From NCBI GenBank assembly GCA_013289665.1, contig JABCZN010000012.1, positions 1 through 64,000 on the forward strand: 64,000 bases of DNA. Reading direction: 5' to 3'. Source of the stretch: Acidobacteriota bacterium. GTDB lineage: Bacteria > Acidobacteriota > Terriglobia > Acidiferrales > UBA7541. This document shows, piece by piece, positions 8,305-18,000 of this stretch; positions within the stretch are counted from its first letter, which is position 1, and every line of letters starts with the position of its first letter. The position numbers were made by a program, and so were the translations under genes. The notes under the pieces were generated by a model, which was not told the DNA's origin, searched no databases, and saw only the letters and a program-made list of their open reading frames with translations.

Positions 8305-8403
8305 AATGCAAGTATACGAAGTCCGAGATTAAAGGGCTGAGGGACTCCATGATAACTGTTTCTAAACTCGCACCATCTTCTGCGAGCAACGGCCCGGGGG
8401 GGA

Positions 8404-8452
8404 ATGGGTACTAGGAGATGTCCGGTTAGCCGACTCTCCAGGAACTTGTTGG
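8404..8452. repeat. Dispersed repeat, copy D
   Basis: Carries tgggtactaggagatgtccg, gttagccgactctccagg and aacttgttgg, combining the left part of copies B and F with the right part of copy A. This shows that the two parts belong to one element of about 48 bases. Confidence 0.65.
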
Positions 8453-8849
8453 CCGCCGTTCTGGTTTGCTGGTTTCGGAAACTGACAGGCTTCGTTGCGA
8501 TCAAGCAATGAAAACCGCTGGTAGAGGAAACCCAAAACGCTGGGCCACAACATCCCTGCAACTGAGCACCTGGCGCGGCCGGTCAGAACAGATCTTGTTC
8601 ATTCACATGGGCTGCGAAGTAAGAAAAATTCCAGCCGCGGGAGTGATTTTTTCTTGACTTCTTTTATAGAACTTGACTTGTCCGATTTTCCGACTAACCC
8701 GCGTCCGCCGCAAACCGAGCGGCTTCCTTCAAGTCGCTGTATCGGACGCGCGCAATCCCACCGTGCTCATGTGGGCATCCTGCCCACTCGCGCGTCCGAT
8801 ACAGCCCTAAGACTAACCACATAAAGGGTAGAAGCGCCGCTCCGGCCAC
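8453..8849. other. Gene-free stretch with structured elements
   Basis: I see no supported gene in these roughly 400 bases. The stretch holds a weak fragment of the dispersed repeat (8669-8694, cttgacttgtccgattttcc) and the large nested hairpin at 8736-8805. Confidence 0.5.
8736..8805. repeat. Large nested hairpin, 17-bp perfect stem
   Basis: gctgtatcggacgcgcg at 8736-8752 is the exact reverse complement of 8789-8805. The 36-base loop contains a second hairpin, gtgggc-atcct-gcccac at 8771-8787. It lies just past the 3' end of the broken minus-strand gene 8850-9841. There is no T run, so an ordinary terminator is unlikely. REP/BIME-like DNA, a structured RNA or an insertion-sequence relic are possible. 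Confidence 0.75.
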
Positions 8850-9841
8850 TCATTCCAACTTGACGGTGACAAGTCGCAGCGCGGCGGGCGCAAGCCCGCG
8901 TGATTTTTCAACGTGGGCGCTGTGCGCCAACATGCTAAATTCATCTCCAAGAAAGCAAGCAATCGAGAATCCCGCAGGCCGTAAAGTCTTGGTGCCGATC
9001 TTTCTACCTGTCACGAGATCAAAAGTATCAATTTTGGTGGGCACCGGCGGTTTGTCCCCAGCAAATTGGTATAGTTCCGCTACAACGCCCTTCGCGAAAA
9101 ACCAATCGTGGTAGCGAGCGCCTTTGACCGTAGCCAAGGGGAGCACGCGAATCTGTCCAGACTCAGCGATTGTGACTATCGAGGAGTTTGGATCGTTGCC
9201 CGACTCAAGAATTATGCTTGCGCCGTCCTCGTCGACCGCCATTCGGTGCGAAGGAACGGTGGTCCATTTGGCTCCGTCCGCTGTGGGTGGAAATTCGAAG
9301 AGTTTTACCACTTGGTCGCTCCCATTTAATACGGCGCCGCCATAGGTTCTGGCTTCCGTATCAGTTCCTACCCGGGGGCGATACCCCACAAGGATGTCCT
9401 ACCTGATTTGGTCTCGGCCATGGCCATGGGATTAAAATCGAGGGCAACGGTGCGCTCCGTCTGTAGATCGCCCTGCCTGTCGAAGCGGTACATATGCCCA
9501 GTAACACCTGTGGCTGCATCGAAGCGGTTGGTCAGCACAGCCAGCCCCTCTGCGGTGGGCGCAAACACTTGAATCGACCATTCAGGTTTCGGAAGCGTGA
9601 ACAGCAGAGTCGAACCATCCGTGGCTACGCGCATCAGTGACACGCCCTGTCCACCGGGTCTGGCACTCACCGGGCGGCGATAAAGTTGTCCATTGTCATC
9701 ACAATCTGAGCCAGCATATCCGTCGTTCAGCGATGCTCCGGGAATTACCACGTCACTGGTGATCTGTTGGGCGAAGCCGGGGTGCGTGGCCAAGACACTC
9801 GCAAAAGCTAGAGTGATAGCAACTATTATTCGCGAGTTCAT
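8850..9841 (-). pseudogene. Exported beta-propeller-like protein, frame-broken
   Basis: The start at 9841 gives MNSRIIVAITLAFASVLATH and a signal peptide ending near GFAQQ. The first frame runs to 9368 (SDCDDNGQLYRRP, SLMRVATDGSTLLFTLPKPE, GHMYRFDRQGDLQTERTVAL). The next frame picks up immediately: VGYRPRVGTDTEARTYGGAV, then LYQFAGDKPPVPTKIDTFDL, ending at 8850 with LRLVTVKLE. The join lies near 9388 in tccttgtggggtat and equals loss of one base. Repeated short beta segments suggest a propeller of unknown role. It is a decayed gene or a base-call deletion next to a G run. Confidence 0.65.
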
Positions 9842-10015
9842 GAAGGACCTCGGTTTCTACGTGAGAATACTTGCTATTAGACCGGCATTGTACTACTGGC
9901 GGCTTTCGTAATGCCTGATTAACGCTTACCGTACAAGTTCCTCCCAGTGCCTGTCGACCTGAGGAGCAGAGGACCTTTTTCGCTTCCATCCATCCTGCTC
10001 GCCACAGCGCTCCAC

Positions 10016-10291
10016 TTATGAAAATAGGCTCGGACTGTCTGTCTCCGGCGAGCTAACCGGTTCCAGCCTTTTCCAGACGAACCAGTCTGCAATCCGTATG
10101 GCTCCGACCGCTGCGACCAGAGTCCCGAGGTATCCGAGGAACAGATCGCCACGCAGATCAAACAACAGGAACATAAAGATCGCTATCAATGAAAGATAGA
10201 AGGTCCGCAAAAAAGATTTGCGCCAGCTCGGTGCTGCCGCCTGTTGATGTCTATTTTGCGACGAAGTACTCACCTCGGTGAAGCGGGGCAT
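10016..10291 (-). CDS. Small two-helix membrane protein
   Basis: From ATG 10291 the product is about 91 residues with two hydrophobic helices: FYLSLIAIFMFLLFDL and FLGYLGTLVAAVGAIRI, and a Ser/Pro-rich tail. It overlaps the 3' end of the upstream peptidase gene by about 40 bases, which suggests translational coupling, or that the true start is a little further in. Family unknown. Confidence 0.45.
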   Translation of the reverse strand: MPRFTEVSTSSQNRHQQAAAPSWRKSFLRTFYLSLIAIFMFLLFDLRGDLFLGYLGTLVAAVGAIRIADWFVWKRLEPVSSPETDSPSLFS

Positions 10292-11312
10292 CGATGTTTT
10301 GAAACCTGAACGGCAGCGACGGGTACTGCCAAAGCCGCGGGCCTGATTGCAGTTGATAGTGCAGGTGTGGTCCGCCTGCGCTTCCCGAGCTCCCCAACCG
10401 TCCAATGACCTGGCCCGTGGCGACCCGCTCCCCCACTTTGACAGTGACGGAGCCTGTTTGCATGTGCATCATGACGCTGTACTCGGAGTTGCCATGGTCG
10501 ATGATCACGCAATTTCCCGCGTAGGCCGTAACCGGGTCATGGAGTGGCCTGTAATAATCGTCACCAGGGGGCTTTCCCGGGCGCGGATTTTCGGGTACGT
10601 CATTGCGAGCGTAGACTACGGTTCCACCCGCAGGTGCCAGGATCTCGCGGCCCCAGCCCGCATCCGCCGCATTCTCGTTGGCGTCGCTGAGCTCCCCATC
10701 TTTCGCATCCAAGCCGTCGAGGTCTATGGCAAAGGCATTCGAAAACTGGTGGTGGCCGCCGGTGGTGATCCAGTCCTGCCCGACAATTCCATGACCACGA
10801 AAGGGAACGATGAGCGTCGTCTTCTGTTGGTAGTATCGAATCGGGATCCCGAGCATCTGTTCCGCCCGATGGCCTTTCGCATCGGCGACCGTGAGCCGGA
10901 CCGCTGCGGAGTCAATCGCCAATGCTTGGGGATGTCGGAAGTAAAAGAGAACGTCGAATGCCTCGGGCAGCGTAAATTCACTCGTCGGCCACGCGAACGG
11001 GTCGTTCGGCAGGATCCGATAGCTTATCTGTTTGATCTTTGCCAGCATTTCAGTCGTCCAATCCTGGCTCTCGACGATAGATCCGGCACTCGAGAGTTCC
11101 ACGCGGGCGGATATCGGGGTTAGTTTGCAATCTGTGGAACAAATCACCGCAATATCGAATACGAATGATGATGTACTGCCATTTCCTGGATCGTCTACTT
11201 TATAGACAATTTCCGGGACGACCTGCAGATGAAAATCGGGCTGACTGGCCCGTGAAGGTTGGACGGCGAACAAGCACGCAAGTACAACTAAAAGCAGCGA
11301 AACGCGGCTCAT
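10251..11312 (-). CDS. M23 family metallopeptidase (LytM-like), exported
   Basis: ATG 11312 follows aggaggtgcgctgac and opens a signal peptide (MSRVSLLLVVLACLFAV, cleavage near SRAS). The first 180 residues of the mature protein are a beta-rich domain without a recognised motif. The C-terminal ~170 residues form the peptidase: HHQFSNAFAIDLDG supplies a zinc His and Asp, APAGGTVVYARND follows, then VMMHMQTGSVTVKVGERVAT and the GPHLHYQL zinc motif. M23 enzymes cut peptidoglycan cross-bridges or other Gly-rich peptides in the periplasm, or act as non-enzymatic activators. The key HxxxxxxD and HxH residues are present, so an active enzyme is likely. 353 residues. Confidence 0.85.
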   Translation of the reverse strand: MSRVSLLLVVLACLFAVQPSRASQPDFHLQVVPEIVYKVDDPGNGSTSSFVFDIAVICSTDCKLTPISARVELSSAGSIVESQDWTTEMLAKIKQISYRILPNDPFAWPTSEFTLPEAFDVLFYFRHPQALAIDSAAVRLTVADAKGHRAEQMLGIPIRYYQQKTTLIVPFRGHGIVGQDWITTGGHHQFSNAFAIDLDGLDAKDGELSDANENAADAGWGREILAPAGGTVVYARNDVPENPRPGKPPGDDYYRPLHDPVTAYAGNCVIIDHGNSEYSVMMHMQTGSVTVKVGERVATGQVIGRLGSSGSAGGPHLHYQLQSGPRLWQYPSLPFRFQNIDAPLHRGEYFVAK

Positions 11313-11383
11313 GTCAGCGCACCTCCTACAATGCAATGAAGGGCATACTACCGCTGTTTTTAAGTACGTCTTAGTTCCGCGAA

Positions 11384-11666
11384 ATGTTCCACAACGCATC
11401 TCTGAAATTCCGAGCGGATCTGGGCAAGCCGCTGCTGATCTTGACGGTGAAAAACGAGCACTCTCTCAAGATTCTTTTGCCCGGCCTACTGGGAGACCAA
11501 GGTATGGGTTAGGGTGAAGACGCTCAACCGTGCTGGCGTTCCGGCCAAACAGATTGGCATTGCAACGTATGATCGCGAGCGCGGCCACAACCCGATCCCT
11601 CGCCCTAGAGGAAACGAAGTGTATGCGAAGAAGCTCTTAAAGTTCCTGAAAGCGTTCACTGCCTGA
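11384..11666 (+). pseudogene. Gene remnant in two frames, unrecognised
   Basis: ATG 11384 opens a frame reading SLKFRADLGKPLLILTVKNE then HSLKILLPG, stopping at 11510-11512. The next frame continues with VKTLNRAGVPAKQIGIATYD, then GHNPIPRPRGNEVYAKKLLK and FLKAFTA, ending at 11664-11666. The two pieces have coding character and abut, so I infer one gene broken by an indel and probably shortened. I do not recognise the family. Confidence 0.35.
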
Positions 11667-11688
11667 TTAGAACGCGGTAACCGCCGAA

Positions 11689-11735
11689 GTGGGTACTGGA
11701 ACGGACTTGTCCGGTTTGCCGACATTACCAGGAGC
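11689..11735. repeat. Dispersed repeat, copy F
   Basis: gtgggtactggaacggactt then gtccggtttgccgac and ccaggagctgtg. It is close to copy B (4445) in the left part. It lies between the remnant at 11384-11666 and the FG-GAP gene. Confidence 0.65.
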
Positions 11736-11881
11736 TGTGAATCATCGAATCGCCCAGCAGAATTGGGTTTCATATCGAGGGACGAGAATGGACGCGCAAT
11801 AAAAGTTGCAAGGCCCTCGTAGACTCATTGCTATCTGCTACAGTTTCGTGCGAAGTTACCCGCACAAGGAGGCTTTCCTGC

Positions 11882-14350
11882 ATGCTCCGGGCCCGGCTCC
11901 TCATTCTGGCTCCAATTTCTGCCGCTTTACTCAGTCTGCTTCCGTCTGCGCTCGGCACCGACCATCCCAAACCTGCCGGGCAAGCACTGGCCCAATGGCC
12001 CGGTTCCAGCCCCATCCATGCGCCAGTGGCCATGGGGGCCGGACGATCCGTTCTTCCCACGACGCTAAGTAGTTCCCCAAATGCTGCCATCGTCAACCCG
12101 GTGCTTCCGCCCTCGCCTACGTCTCCAGCAACGTTCAGAAAAGGCGTCGCCATCCCTATCACGGGAACTGCCGCAGGAACTGGTTTCCAAAGCTTTTTGG
12201 TCGAATGGGCTCCAGGTCTGGATGCGACGTCAGGCTGGCAAACTATCGGTGTGACGCTCGCTGGCGGAGGATCATCTCCCGTCACGAATGGCCCACTGGC
12301 AACCTGGGACACGTCTTCCGTTACGAATGTCGGCTACTACACCATTCGCCTCACCGTAACTATTTCCAATTCGCCCTTCCAGGCTCTCACGATGGTCTAC
12401 CTCGAGCCCGATCTGCTATCCGCCAATTGGCCGCAATTCTTCAACCTCGGCCCGGCGCTCGGGGCAGGAGTAGTTCCCGCAAGGAACGTCGATGGGACCT
12501 TCCGGCTGGTCATGGAAACTCCTGCAGGACCTTCTGCCGCTGGCGGGCAGTTTTGGACTCTTCCTCTGAACGGCACGGCACAACCCACGGTCCACAAGAG
12601 CAATGGAAGTTTCATGCAACCGTCGGTGGCCGATTTCAACGGCGGGCCAGGCGACGATGCCATGGTGATTGATTTCATCACCGGCACGCCAGTCTTCAGC
12701 AATCTTGAGATGTTTCAGAAGGACGGCACATTCAGCACGCTAGCCAGTAGTCCGAACCTGTGGAACGTGGGAAGTCAACTCGTTGTCGAAGACCTGGCTG
12801 GAGATTCCAACTGGGAGACAGTTGGTTATGGCATTGACTACACCAATCAGGTGGCCGACATTTACGCGTGGCGGGCGGACGGCACGCAACTCAACGGCAC
12901 TTTCCCGGTCAAAGTGCCCTTCTTAAACCCCAATGACGGGCGCCTCAACCGTAATCCGCTTCTCGTGGGCGACCTCAATGGTGACGGCAAAAAGGAAGTC
13001 GTTGCCATGGAAGTCCTGTCCCCCACAACTTTCTCCTTGGCCCTATTTGCCAACGACGGTTCCCCTTTGACGTGGCAAGTTCCCACCCTTGCCGGCACAC
13101 CCGTCGTGATGGCCGCGGCGGACCTCGACAACAATGGCAAGCTCGAGACCATTCTCGCTGCCAACACTGATACTCAGACTTTTCTCCATGCCTTTCAGCC
13201 TGACGGAACCGAGCGCCCGGGCTGGCCACTCACGCTGTTCAATTCCAATATAGCCAGCCAATCCTATCTCGCTGTTGGCGACCTTAATCAAGATGGCAGT
13301 AAGCAGATCGTTTACGCGCACGAGTCCTTCCTCTACGTCCTCAAAGGTGACGGGTCGAACTTTTCTGCAGCCTGGCCCCTTCAGGCCTCCCCTGCGAATG
13401 AGGGTTTTGGCTACAACGCGGTCGCCATCGGCGATGTTGATGGAGACGGCTTCCCGGAAATAGTGACCGTGCTGAATACGCTCTCCTCCAATTCGGATCC
13501 CTTCTTCGCCCTAGGAAGCTACGCGGACCAAAAACTTCTGGCTATCCGAAGGGACGCCACCATTTCCAAATCCTGGCAGCTCAATGCCGGCAACGGCTGC
13601 TGGCTGCAGTTCTGGCCTACGCCCGCAATAGGCGATTTTGACCAAGACGGAATTACGGATATAGCTGTCGCATTTCAAGTTGGCGCAGGTGCTTGCCCGA
13701 CTGCCTCATCCGGTGTTGTCACCATTCTCAGCACTGGCGCGAAGTTCAATCCGGGTCTGAATGACTGGCCACTTGTCCGGCATGACCCCAGGAACACCAG
13801 CGTGCTCCTTTGCTCGGATTTTTGTGTTGGAGCAAGCTCTCCTCAAACCGTAACCGCTGGTTCTCCCGCCATCTACGCCCTCACCATCACTCCCAACGAG
13901 TTGCCCTACACAACCGCGATAACTAGCTTTACGTGCACAGGTTTGCCCACCGGGGCGTCTTGTAATTTCAATCTTTCGTCTATAACGCCCGGCGTGGCCA
14001 GCACAAGTTCCGTCAACCTCTCCATCTCCACAACCTCACGTACTCTCGCGCAAGCCAGACCGCCTTCCACTTCGCCACGCTTCCTCTTGGCCACGTGCTT
14101 CGGCGCAGGCGGCCTGGTCTTAGTTCCGCTTTTCGTCGTCCCCAACAAGCGCCCTAGCAGCAGACGCATAATGTTTCTAGTATTTCTCGTGATTAGCTCG
14201 TTGCTGGGCGTGAGTTGCAGTGGAGGCGGGTCAAGTGGACCTCAGCAGAATCCCAACGGCACTCCCTCTGGCACCTACTCCATCATTGTGTCCGCCACCG
14301 GCGCCTCGAAGATTGCCAGGACCGCGAATCTAAAGCTAACCGTCAACTAA
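11882..14350 (+). CDS. Secreted FG-GAP/VCBS-repeat protein with C-terminal Ig-like tail
   Basis: ATG 11882 is preceded by aaggaggctttcctgc, so the upstream ATG 11828 is rejected. The 822-residue product has a signal peptide (MLRARLLILAPISAALL). Repeated Asp-rich FG-GAP/VCBS blades (VADFNGGPGDD, VGDLNGDGKKEVV, AADLDNNGKLETI, VGDLNQDGSKQIV, IGDVDGDGFPEIV, IGDFDQDGITDIA) would fold into a calcium-binding propeller. After residue ~650 come an Ig-like domain and two hydrophobic helices separated by PNKRPSSRR. The second ends in LLGVSCSGGGSS, which looks like a lipoprotein box inside the chain, then a Thr-rich tail. I infer an outer-surface or periplasmic protein; ligand unknown. An internal ATG at 14171 could start a separate lipoprotein. 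Confidence 0.75.
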   Translation: MLRARLLILAPISAALLSLLPSALGTDHPKPAGQALAQWPGSSPIHAPVAMGAGRSVLPTTLSSSPNAAIVNPVLPPSPTSPATFRKGVAIPITGTAAGTGFQSFLVEWAPGLDATSGWQTIGVTLAGGGSSPVTNGPLATWDTSSVTNVGYYTIRLTVTISNSPFQALTMVYLEPDLLSANWPQFFNLGPALGAGVVPARNVDGTFRLVMETPAGPSAAGGQFWTLPLNGTAQPTVHKSNGSFMQPSVADFNGGPGDDAMVIDFITGTPVFSNLEMFQKDGTFSTLASSPNLWNVGSQLVVEDLAGDSNWETVGYGIDYTNQVADIYAWRADGTQLNGTFPVKVPFLNPNDGRLNRNPLLVGDLNGDGKKEVVAMEVLSPTTFSLALFANDGSPLTWQVPTLAGTPVVMAAADLDNNGKLETILAANTDTQTFLHAFQPDGTERPGWPLTLFNSNIASQSYLAVGDLNQDGSKQIVYAHESFLYVLKGDGSNFSAAWPLQASPANEGFGYNAVAIGDVDGDGFPEIVTVLNTLSSNSDPFFALGSYADQKLLAIRRDATISKSWQLNAGNGCWLQFWPTPAIGDFDQDGITDIAVAFQVGAGACPTASSGVVTILSTGAKFNPGLNDWPLVRHDPRNTSVLLCSDFCVGASSPQTVTAGSPAIYALTITPNELPYTTAITSFTCTGLPTGASCNFNLSSITPGVASTSSVNLSISTTSRTLAQARPPSTSPRFLLATCFGAGGLVLVPLFVVPNKRPSSRRIMFLVFLVISSLLGVSCSGGGSSGPQQNPNGTPSGTYSIIVSATGASKIARTANLKLTVN

Positions 14351-14479
14351 TTTCTCGCGAGGCCGGAGCCAGGTCAGGGACTAGCCTTAGCCCCTCAGAA
14401 ACACATGTACTCACCGTTTCGATTGCCATTTGTGGCCAATCAACCCGACAGTCTTGTACCATCGAATATACTTGCTTGC

Positions 14480-14830
14480 ATGGATGCCTTGGCAATTCCG
14501 GAAGAAAAAAGAGGTCATCCCGACTCGCGGCGTGGTTGGCAGGCACGACTTTCCTCCAGTTTTGCTTACGCGAGTTTAGTCTGTTCGCTCTCTTTTTGGC
14601 TCGTGTTTGCCCTGTATTACCTGCAGGTCGGTTTGAGTCTCAGACTCCCGGGATGGCGCTGGATTGATTCGCTTACAAGCGTAGAATGGGTTCTCTTCGA
14701 GGCATTCGCACTACTGCTGGCAATGGTCGCGACTGTCCTTGGTGTCTTTTTTGGGGCGAAACTGTGGCGGTTAGCCCTTCCCGTAGCGCTGCTGATGTTT
14801 CTCCTCACGTACTACGTCATGGTGTCTTGA
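14480..14830 (+). CDS. Small integral membrane protein, three helices
   Basis: About 116 residues from ATG 14480 (an upstream ATG at 14405 is possible; neither has a clear ribosome site). Hydrophobic helices are ASLVCSLSFWLVFALYYL, then WVLFEAFALLLAMVATVLGV and LALPVALLMFLLTYYVMV. A basic N-terminal region (EEKRGHPDSRRGWQ) suggests a cytoplasmic start. No family is recognised. Confidence 0.5.
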   Translation: MDALAIPEEKRGHPDSRRGWQARLSSSFAYASLVCSLSFWLVFALYYLQVGLSLRLPGWRWIDSLTSVEWVLFEAFALLLAMVATVLGVFFGAKLWRLALPVALLMFLLTYYVMVS

Positions 14831-14864
14831 GTCGGATTCGGAGTCGCGCTCGTGTGTGTGGGTG

Positions 14865-14882
14865 CTGACGCCTTGCAGGAGG
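14865..14882. repeat. 18-base direct repeat, right copy
   Basis: Identical to 484-501 in the same orientation. From here on, gene density, strand coherence and GC content change to the pattern of the rest of the window. Confidence 0.5.
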
Positions 14883-15025
14883 CCGCCTTCGTAAGGACCG
14901 CAACATCACGGCTGTCAATCCTACACCGAGCACCGTCGGCGCGAGTCCGTCTGTCTGCCAGGCTTGACCGTTAGGGGGCCCGATGCTAGATTCGGGCTTC
15001 ACGCCGCAAAAATGGAGGAATTTTT

Positions 15026-18000
15026 CTGAGCTGGCCGGGGAAGAAGCGGCGTTTTGCCGGACTGAGCCGGCGCGAATTCCTGCAGTATAGCCAAGGGGCG
15101 GCGCTGGCGTTTCTACCTTCCGGACTCGGATGGCCGCGATTTGGATCCCCATATTTCCCGCAAGAATCATTCCTGCCGCCGGAATTTCACGTTCATCCTG
15201 TTTACAAGACTCCGCGCGCGATTGACGCCGTGCTGAAGAAAGCGCAGGCGGAGTACGACACTTTCCCGACGGAAATTTATCAGGATCAGATCGCGCGGGT
15301 TTTGCAGGCGTGGAGTAATGAATTGCGGGCTTCGCCGCAAAGGACGGAGGCGCTGGAACGCGCGATGAGCGGCGATTTTGTGGCGACGTCTCCCGCGGGG
15401 AGTTTGCAGGCCCGGCGCAAGGATGACGCGTTTTTCCAGGTTTGGGTGGCGAGATTTCCGGAGGCGCGGTTGATTGGACGCGCGACGTTCGTGGAGGAAT
15501 GGCGGGCCGCGGTCAGAGATTTCTCAAAATTGCTGACGGTGGAGTTTCAGATCACGGAAATTCGTGTAGATGCCGGACTGCCAGCCTCTCCGGAAAGGAG
15601 CGTTCGGGTGCACACCCGGGTGCGTTACGAATTTATTGGCGAAGGGCAGGGATTTCATCGAGAACAGCGGATTGGGGGCCTGGAGCTCGATTGGGAACTG
15701 GGACCAGGCACGGGGATACAGCTAGAGAGATGGCGCAATGTGGAGGAAACGCGGAGCAGAGCGGCGGCTCCTGTGTTCGAGGATATCGCGACGAGCGCGT
15801 TTCAGGGTTGCGCTTCGTTTGCTGCGCAATTTGTGCCGGGGGTTGATACCTGGCGCACGGTGATGGATGGCGCCAGCGGGATTGATATTTACGGGCACAA
15901 CGGCCTGGCGGTGGGAGACGTGGATGGCGACGGATTTGATGATTTGTATGTTTGCCAGCCGGCGGGGCTCCCGAACCGGCTTTACCGGAATCGCGGAGAC
16001 GGCACGTTTGAAGACATCACGGAAGGGTCGGGCGTGGGGATTCTCGATAACACGGCGTGCGCGCTGTTTGCAGACATTGACAATGATGGAAGGCAGGACC
16101 TGATTGTTGTGCGGGCAAGCGGGCCGCTGGTGTTCCTGAATGCGGGAGGAGGAAAATTCCGGCTGCGGCCGGACGCGTTTCATTTTGCGAGCCCGCCGCA
16201 GGGGACGTTTACGGGGGCGGCGATTGCGGATTACGACCGAGACGGCTGGCTGGACATTTATTTTTGCCTGTACACCTATTATCAGGGAACGGATCAATAC
16301 CGGTATCCGATGCCGTATTATGCGGCGGAAAACGGACCGCCGAATTTCATGATGCGGAACCAGCGGGATGGAAGCTTTCGCGATGTTACACGGGAGACCG
16401 GACTCAACAAGAACAACACGCGCTTCAGCTTCTGCTGCGGGTGGGCGGATTTTGACGGAGACGGCTGGCCGGATTTGTACGTGGTGAATGATTTCGGGCG
16501 GAAGAATCTTTACAAGAACAACGGCGACGGTACGTTCACGGATGTGGCGAAAGAGGCGGGCGTTGAGGATGTTGGCGCGGGGATGAGCATTAGCTGGCTG
16601 GATTTCGATGGGGATGGCCGGCAGGACCTGTATGTGGCGGACATGTGGACGGCAGCGGGGTTGCGGGTTTCGATGCAGGAAACGTTTCAGAAGAACGCGA
16701 GTGAGGAGGCGCGTGCGCTTTACAGGCGGCACGCGATGGGGAATTGCCTGTACCGGAACGGGAGCGGCGGAAAGTTTGAAGATGCGGGGTCGCGCTCGGG
16801 GACGATGATGGGGCGGTGGGCGTGGTCGAGCGACGCATGGGATTTCAACCATGATGGGTTGCCGGATTTGTATGTCGCGAATGGAATGATTTCCGGGCCG
16901 CGGCGCGAGGATCTGAACAGTTTTTTCTGGCGGCAGGTGGTGGCGAATTCCCCTGAAGGCGCGAAGCCCGGCGGCGCGTATGAGCAGGGATGGAACGCGG
17001 TGAATGAATTGGTCCGCGCGGATCGGACGTGGAGCGGCTATGAGCGGAACGTGCTTTACCTGAACAACGGCGATGGGACGTTTTCGGATGTATCGGGAAT
17101 TGCGGGAATGGATTTCCTGGAGGACAGCCGGACGTTTGCGCTGGCGGATTTCGACCGCGACGGCCGCGTGGAAGTGGCGCTAAAAAATCGCAACGGACCG
17201 CAATTGCGGTTTCTGAAGAACGTGATACCGCAACTGGCGCCGGCGATTGCCTTTCGTTTGCAGGGGAAGAAGAGCAATCGGGACGCGATCGGGGCCGTGG
17301 TGCGGATTGAAACGAATGTTGGCAAGCAGACCAAGTTTGTGCAGGCGGGCTCCGGCTTTCTGGCGCAACACAGCAAGGAGTTGTTTTTCGGGCTGGGGGA
17401 TTCGAAAGGGCCGATTACGGCAACGATTCGGTGGCCGAGCGGGCTGGAGCAGAGAATTGGGGATTTGCCGGCCAATCAGCGGATATGGGTTGAAGAGGGT
17501 TTGGCGACCACTCGGAAGGAGGCGTTTGTTTCGCCCGCGAGGCGAGGCGAGGCGAAAGTGACGGGTTCGTCTGACCGGGTGGAGCAACTGCCGGTGCAGG
17601 TGGAGACGTGGCTGCTTGTGCCGGTTGCCGCGCCGGATTTTCGCGTTGCCGGAGGGGAAGGAAAAGAAGGACTGTTTTCCGCGTTGCGGGGAAAGCCGTT
17701 GCTGCTGCATTTCGGATCGGCTGAGTTGCCGGATTGGGCTCGACAACTGGCGAGTTTTCAAAACGTGCATCACAAGTGGTTGAACGATGGCCTGCAGTTG
17801 GCGGTGGTGGATGTCGCCGGAGCGAAAGCGGCGAACGGGTGGACGTTTCCCGTTGTGAGCGGCCCGCCGGAACTGGTTGCGGTATACAACCTGCTGTACG
17901 GGCGGCTTTTTGACCGGCACCGGGACATGGGCCTGCCGGCGGCTTTTCTGATTGATGCGCTGGGAAACATCGTCAAGATCTATCAGGGCGCGCTGAGATT

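Noticed and set aside
10347..11123. 258-codon plus-strand frame
   Set aside because: Shadow of the M23 peptidase gene, whose zinc motifs and leader prove the minus strand.
2901..11735. Dispersed repeats as integron attC sites
   Set aside because: No consistent core and inverse-core pair, no integrase, and the genes between copies lie on both strands.
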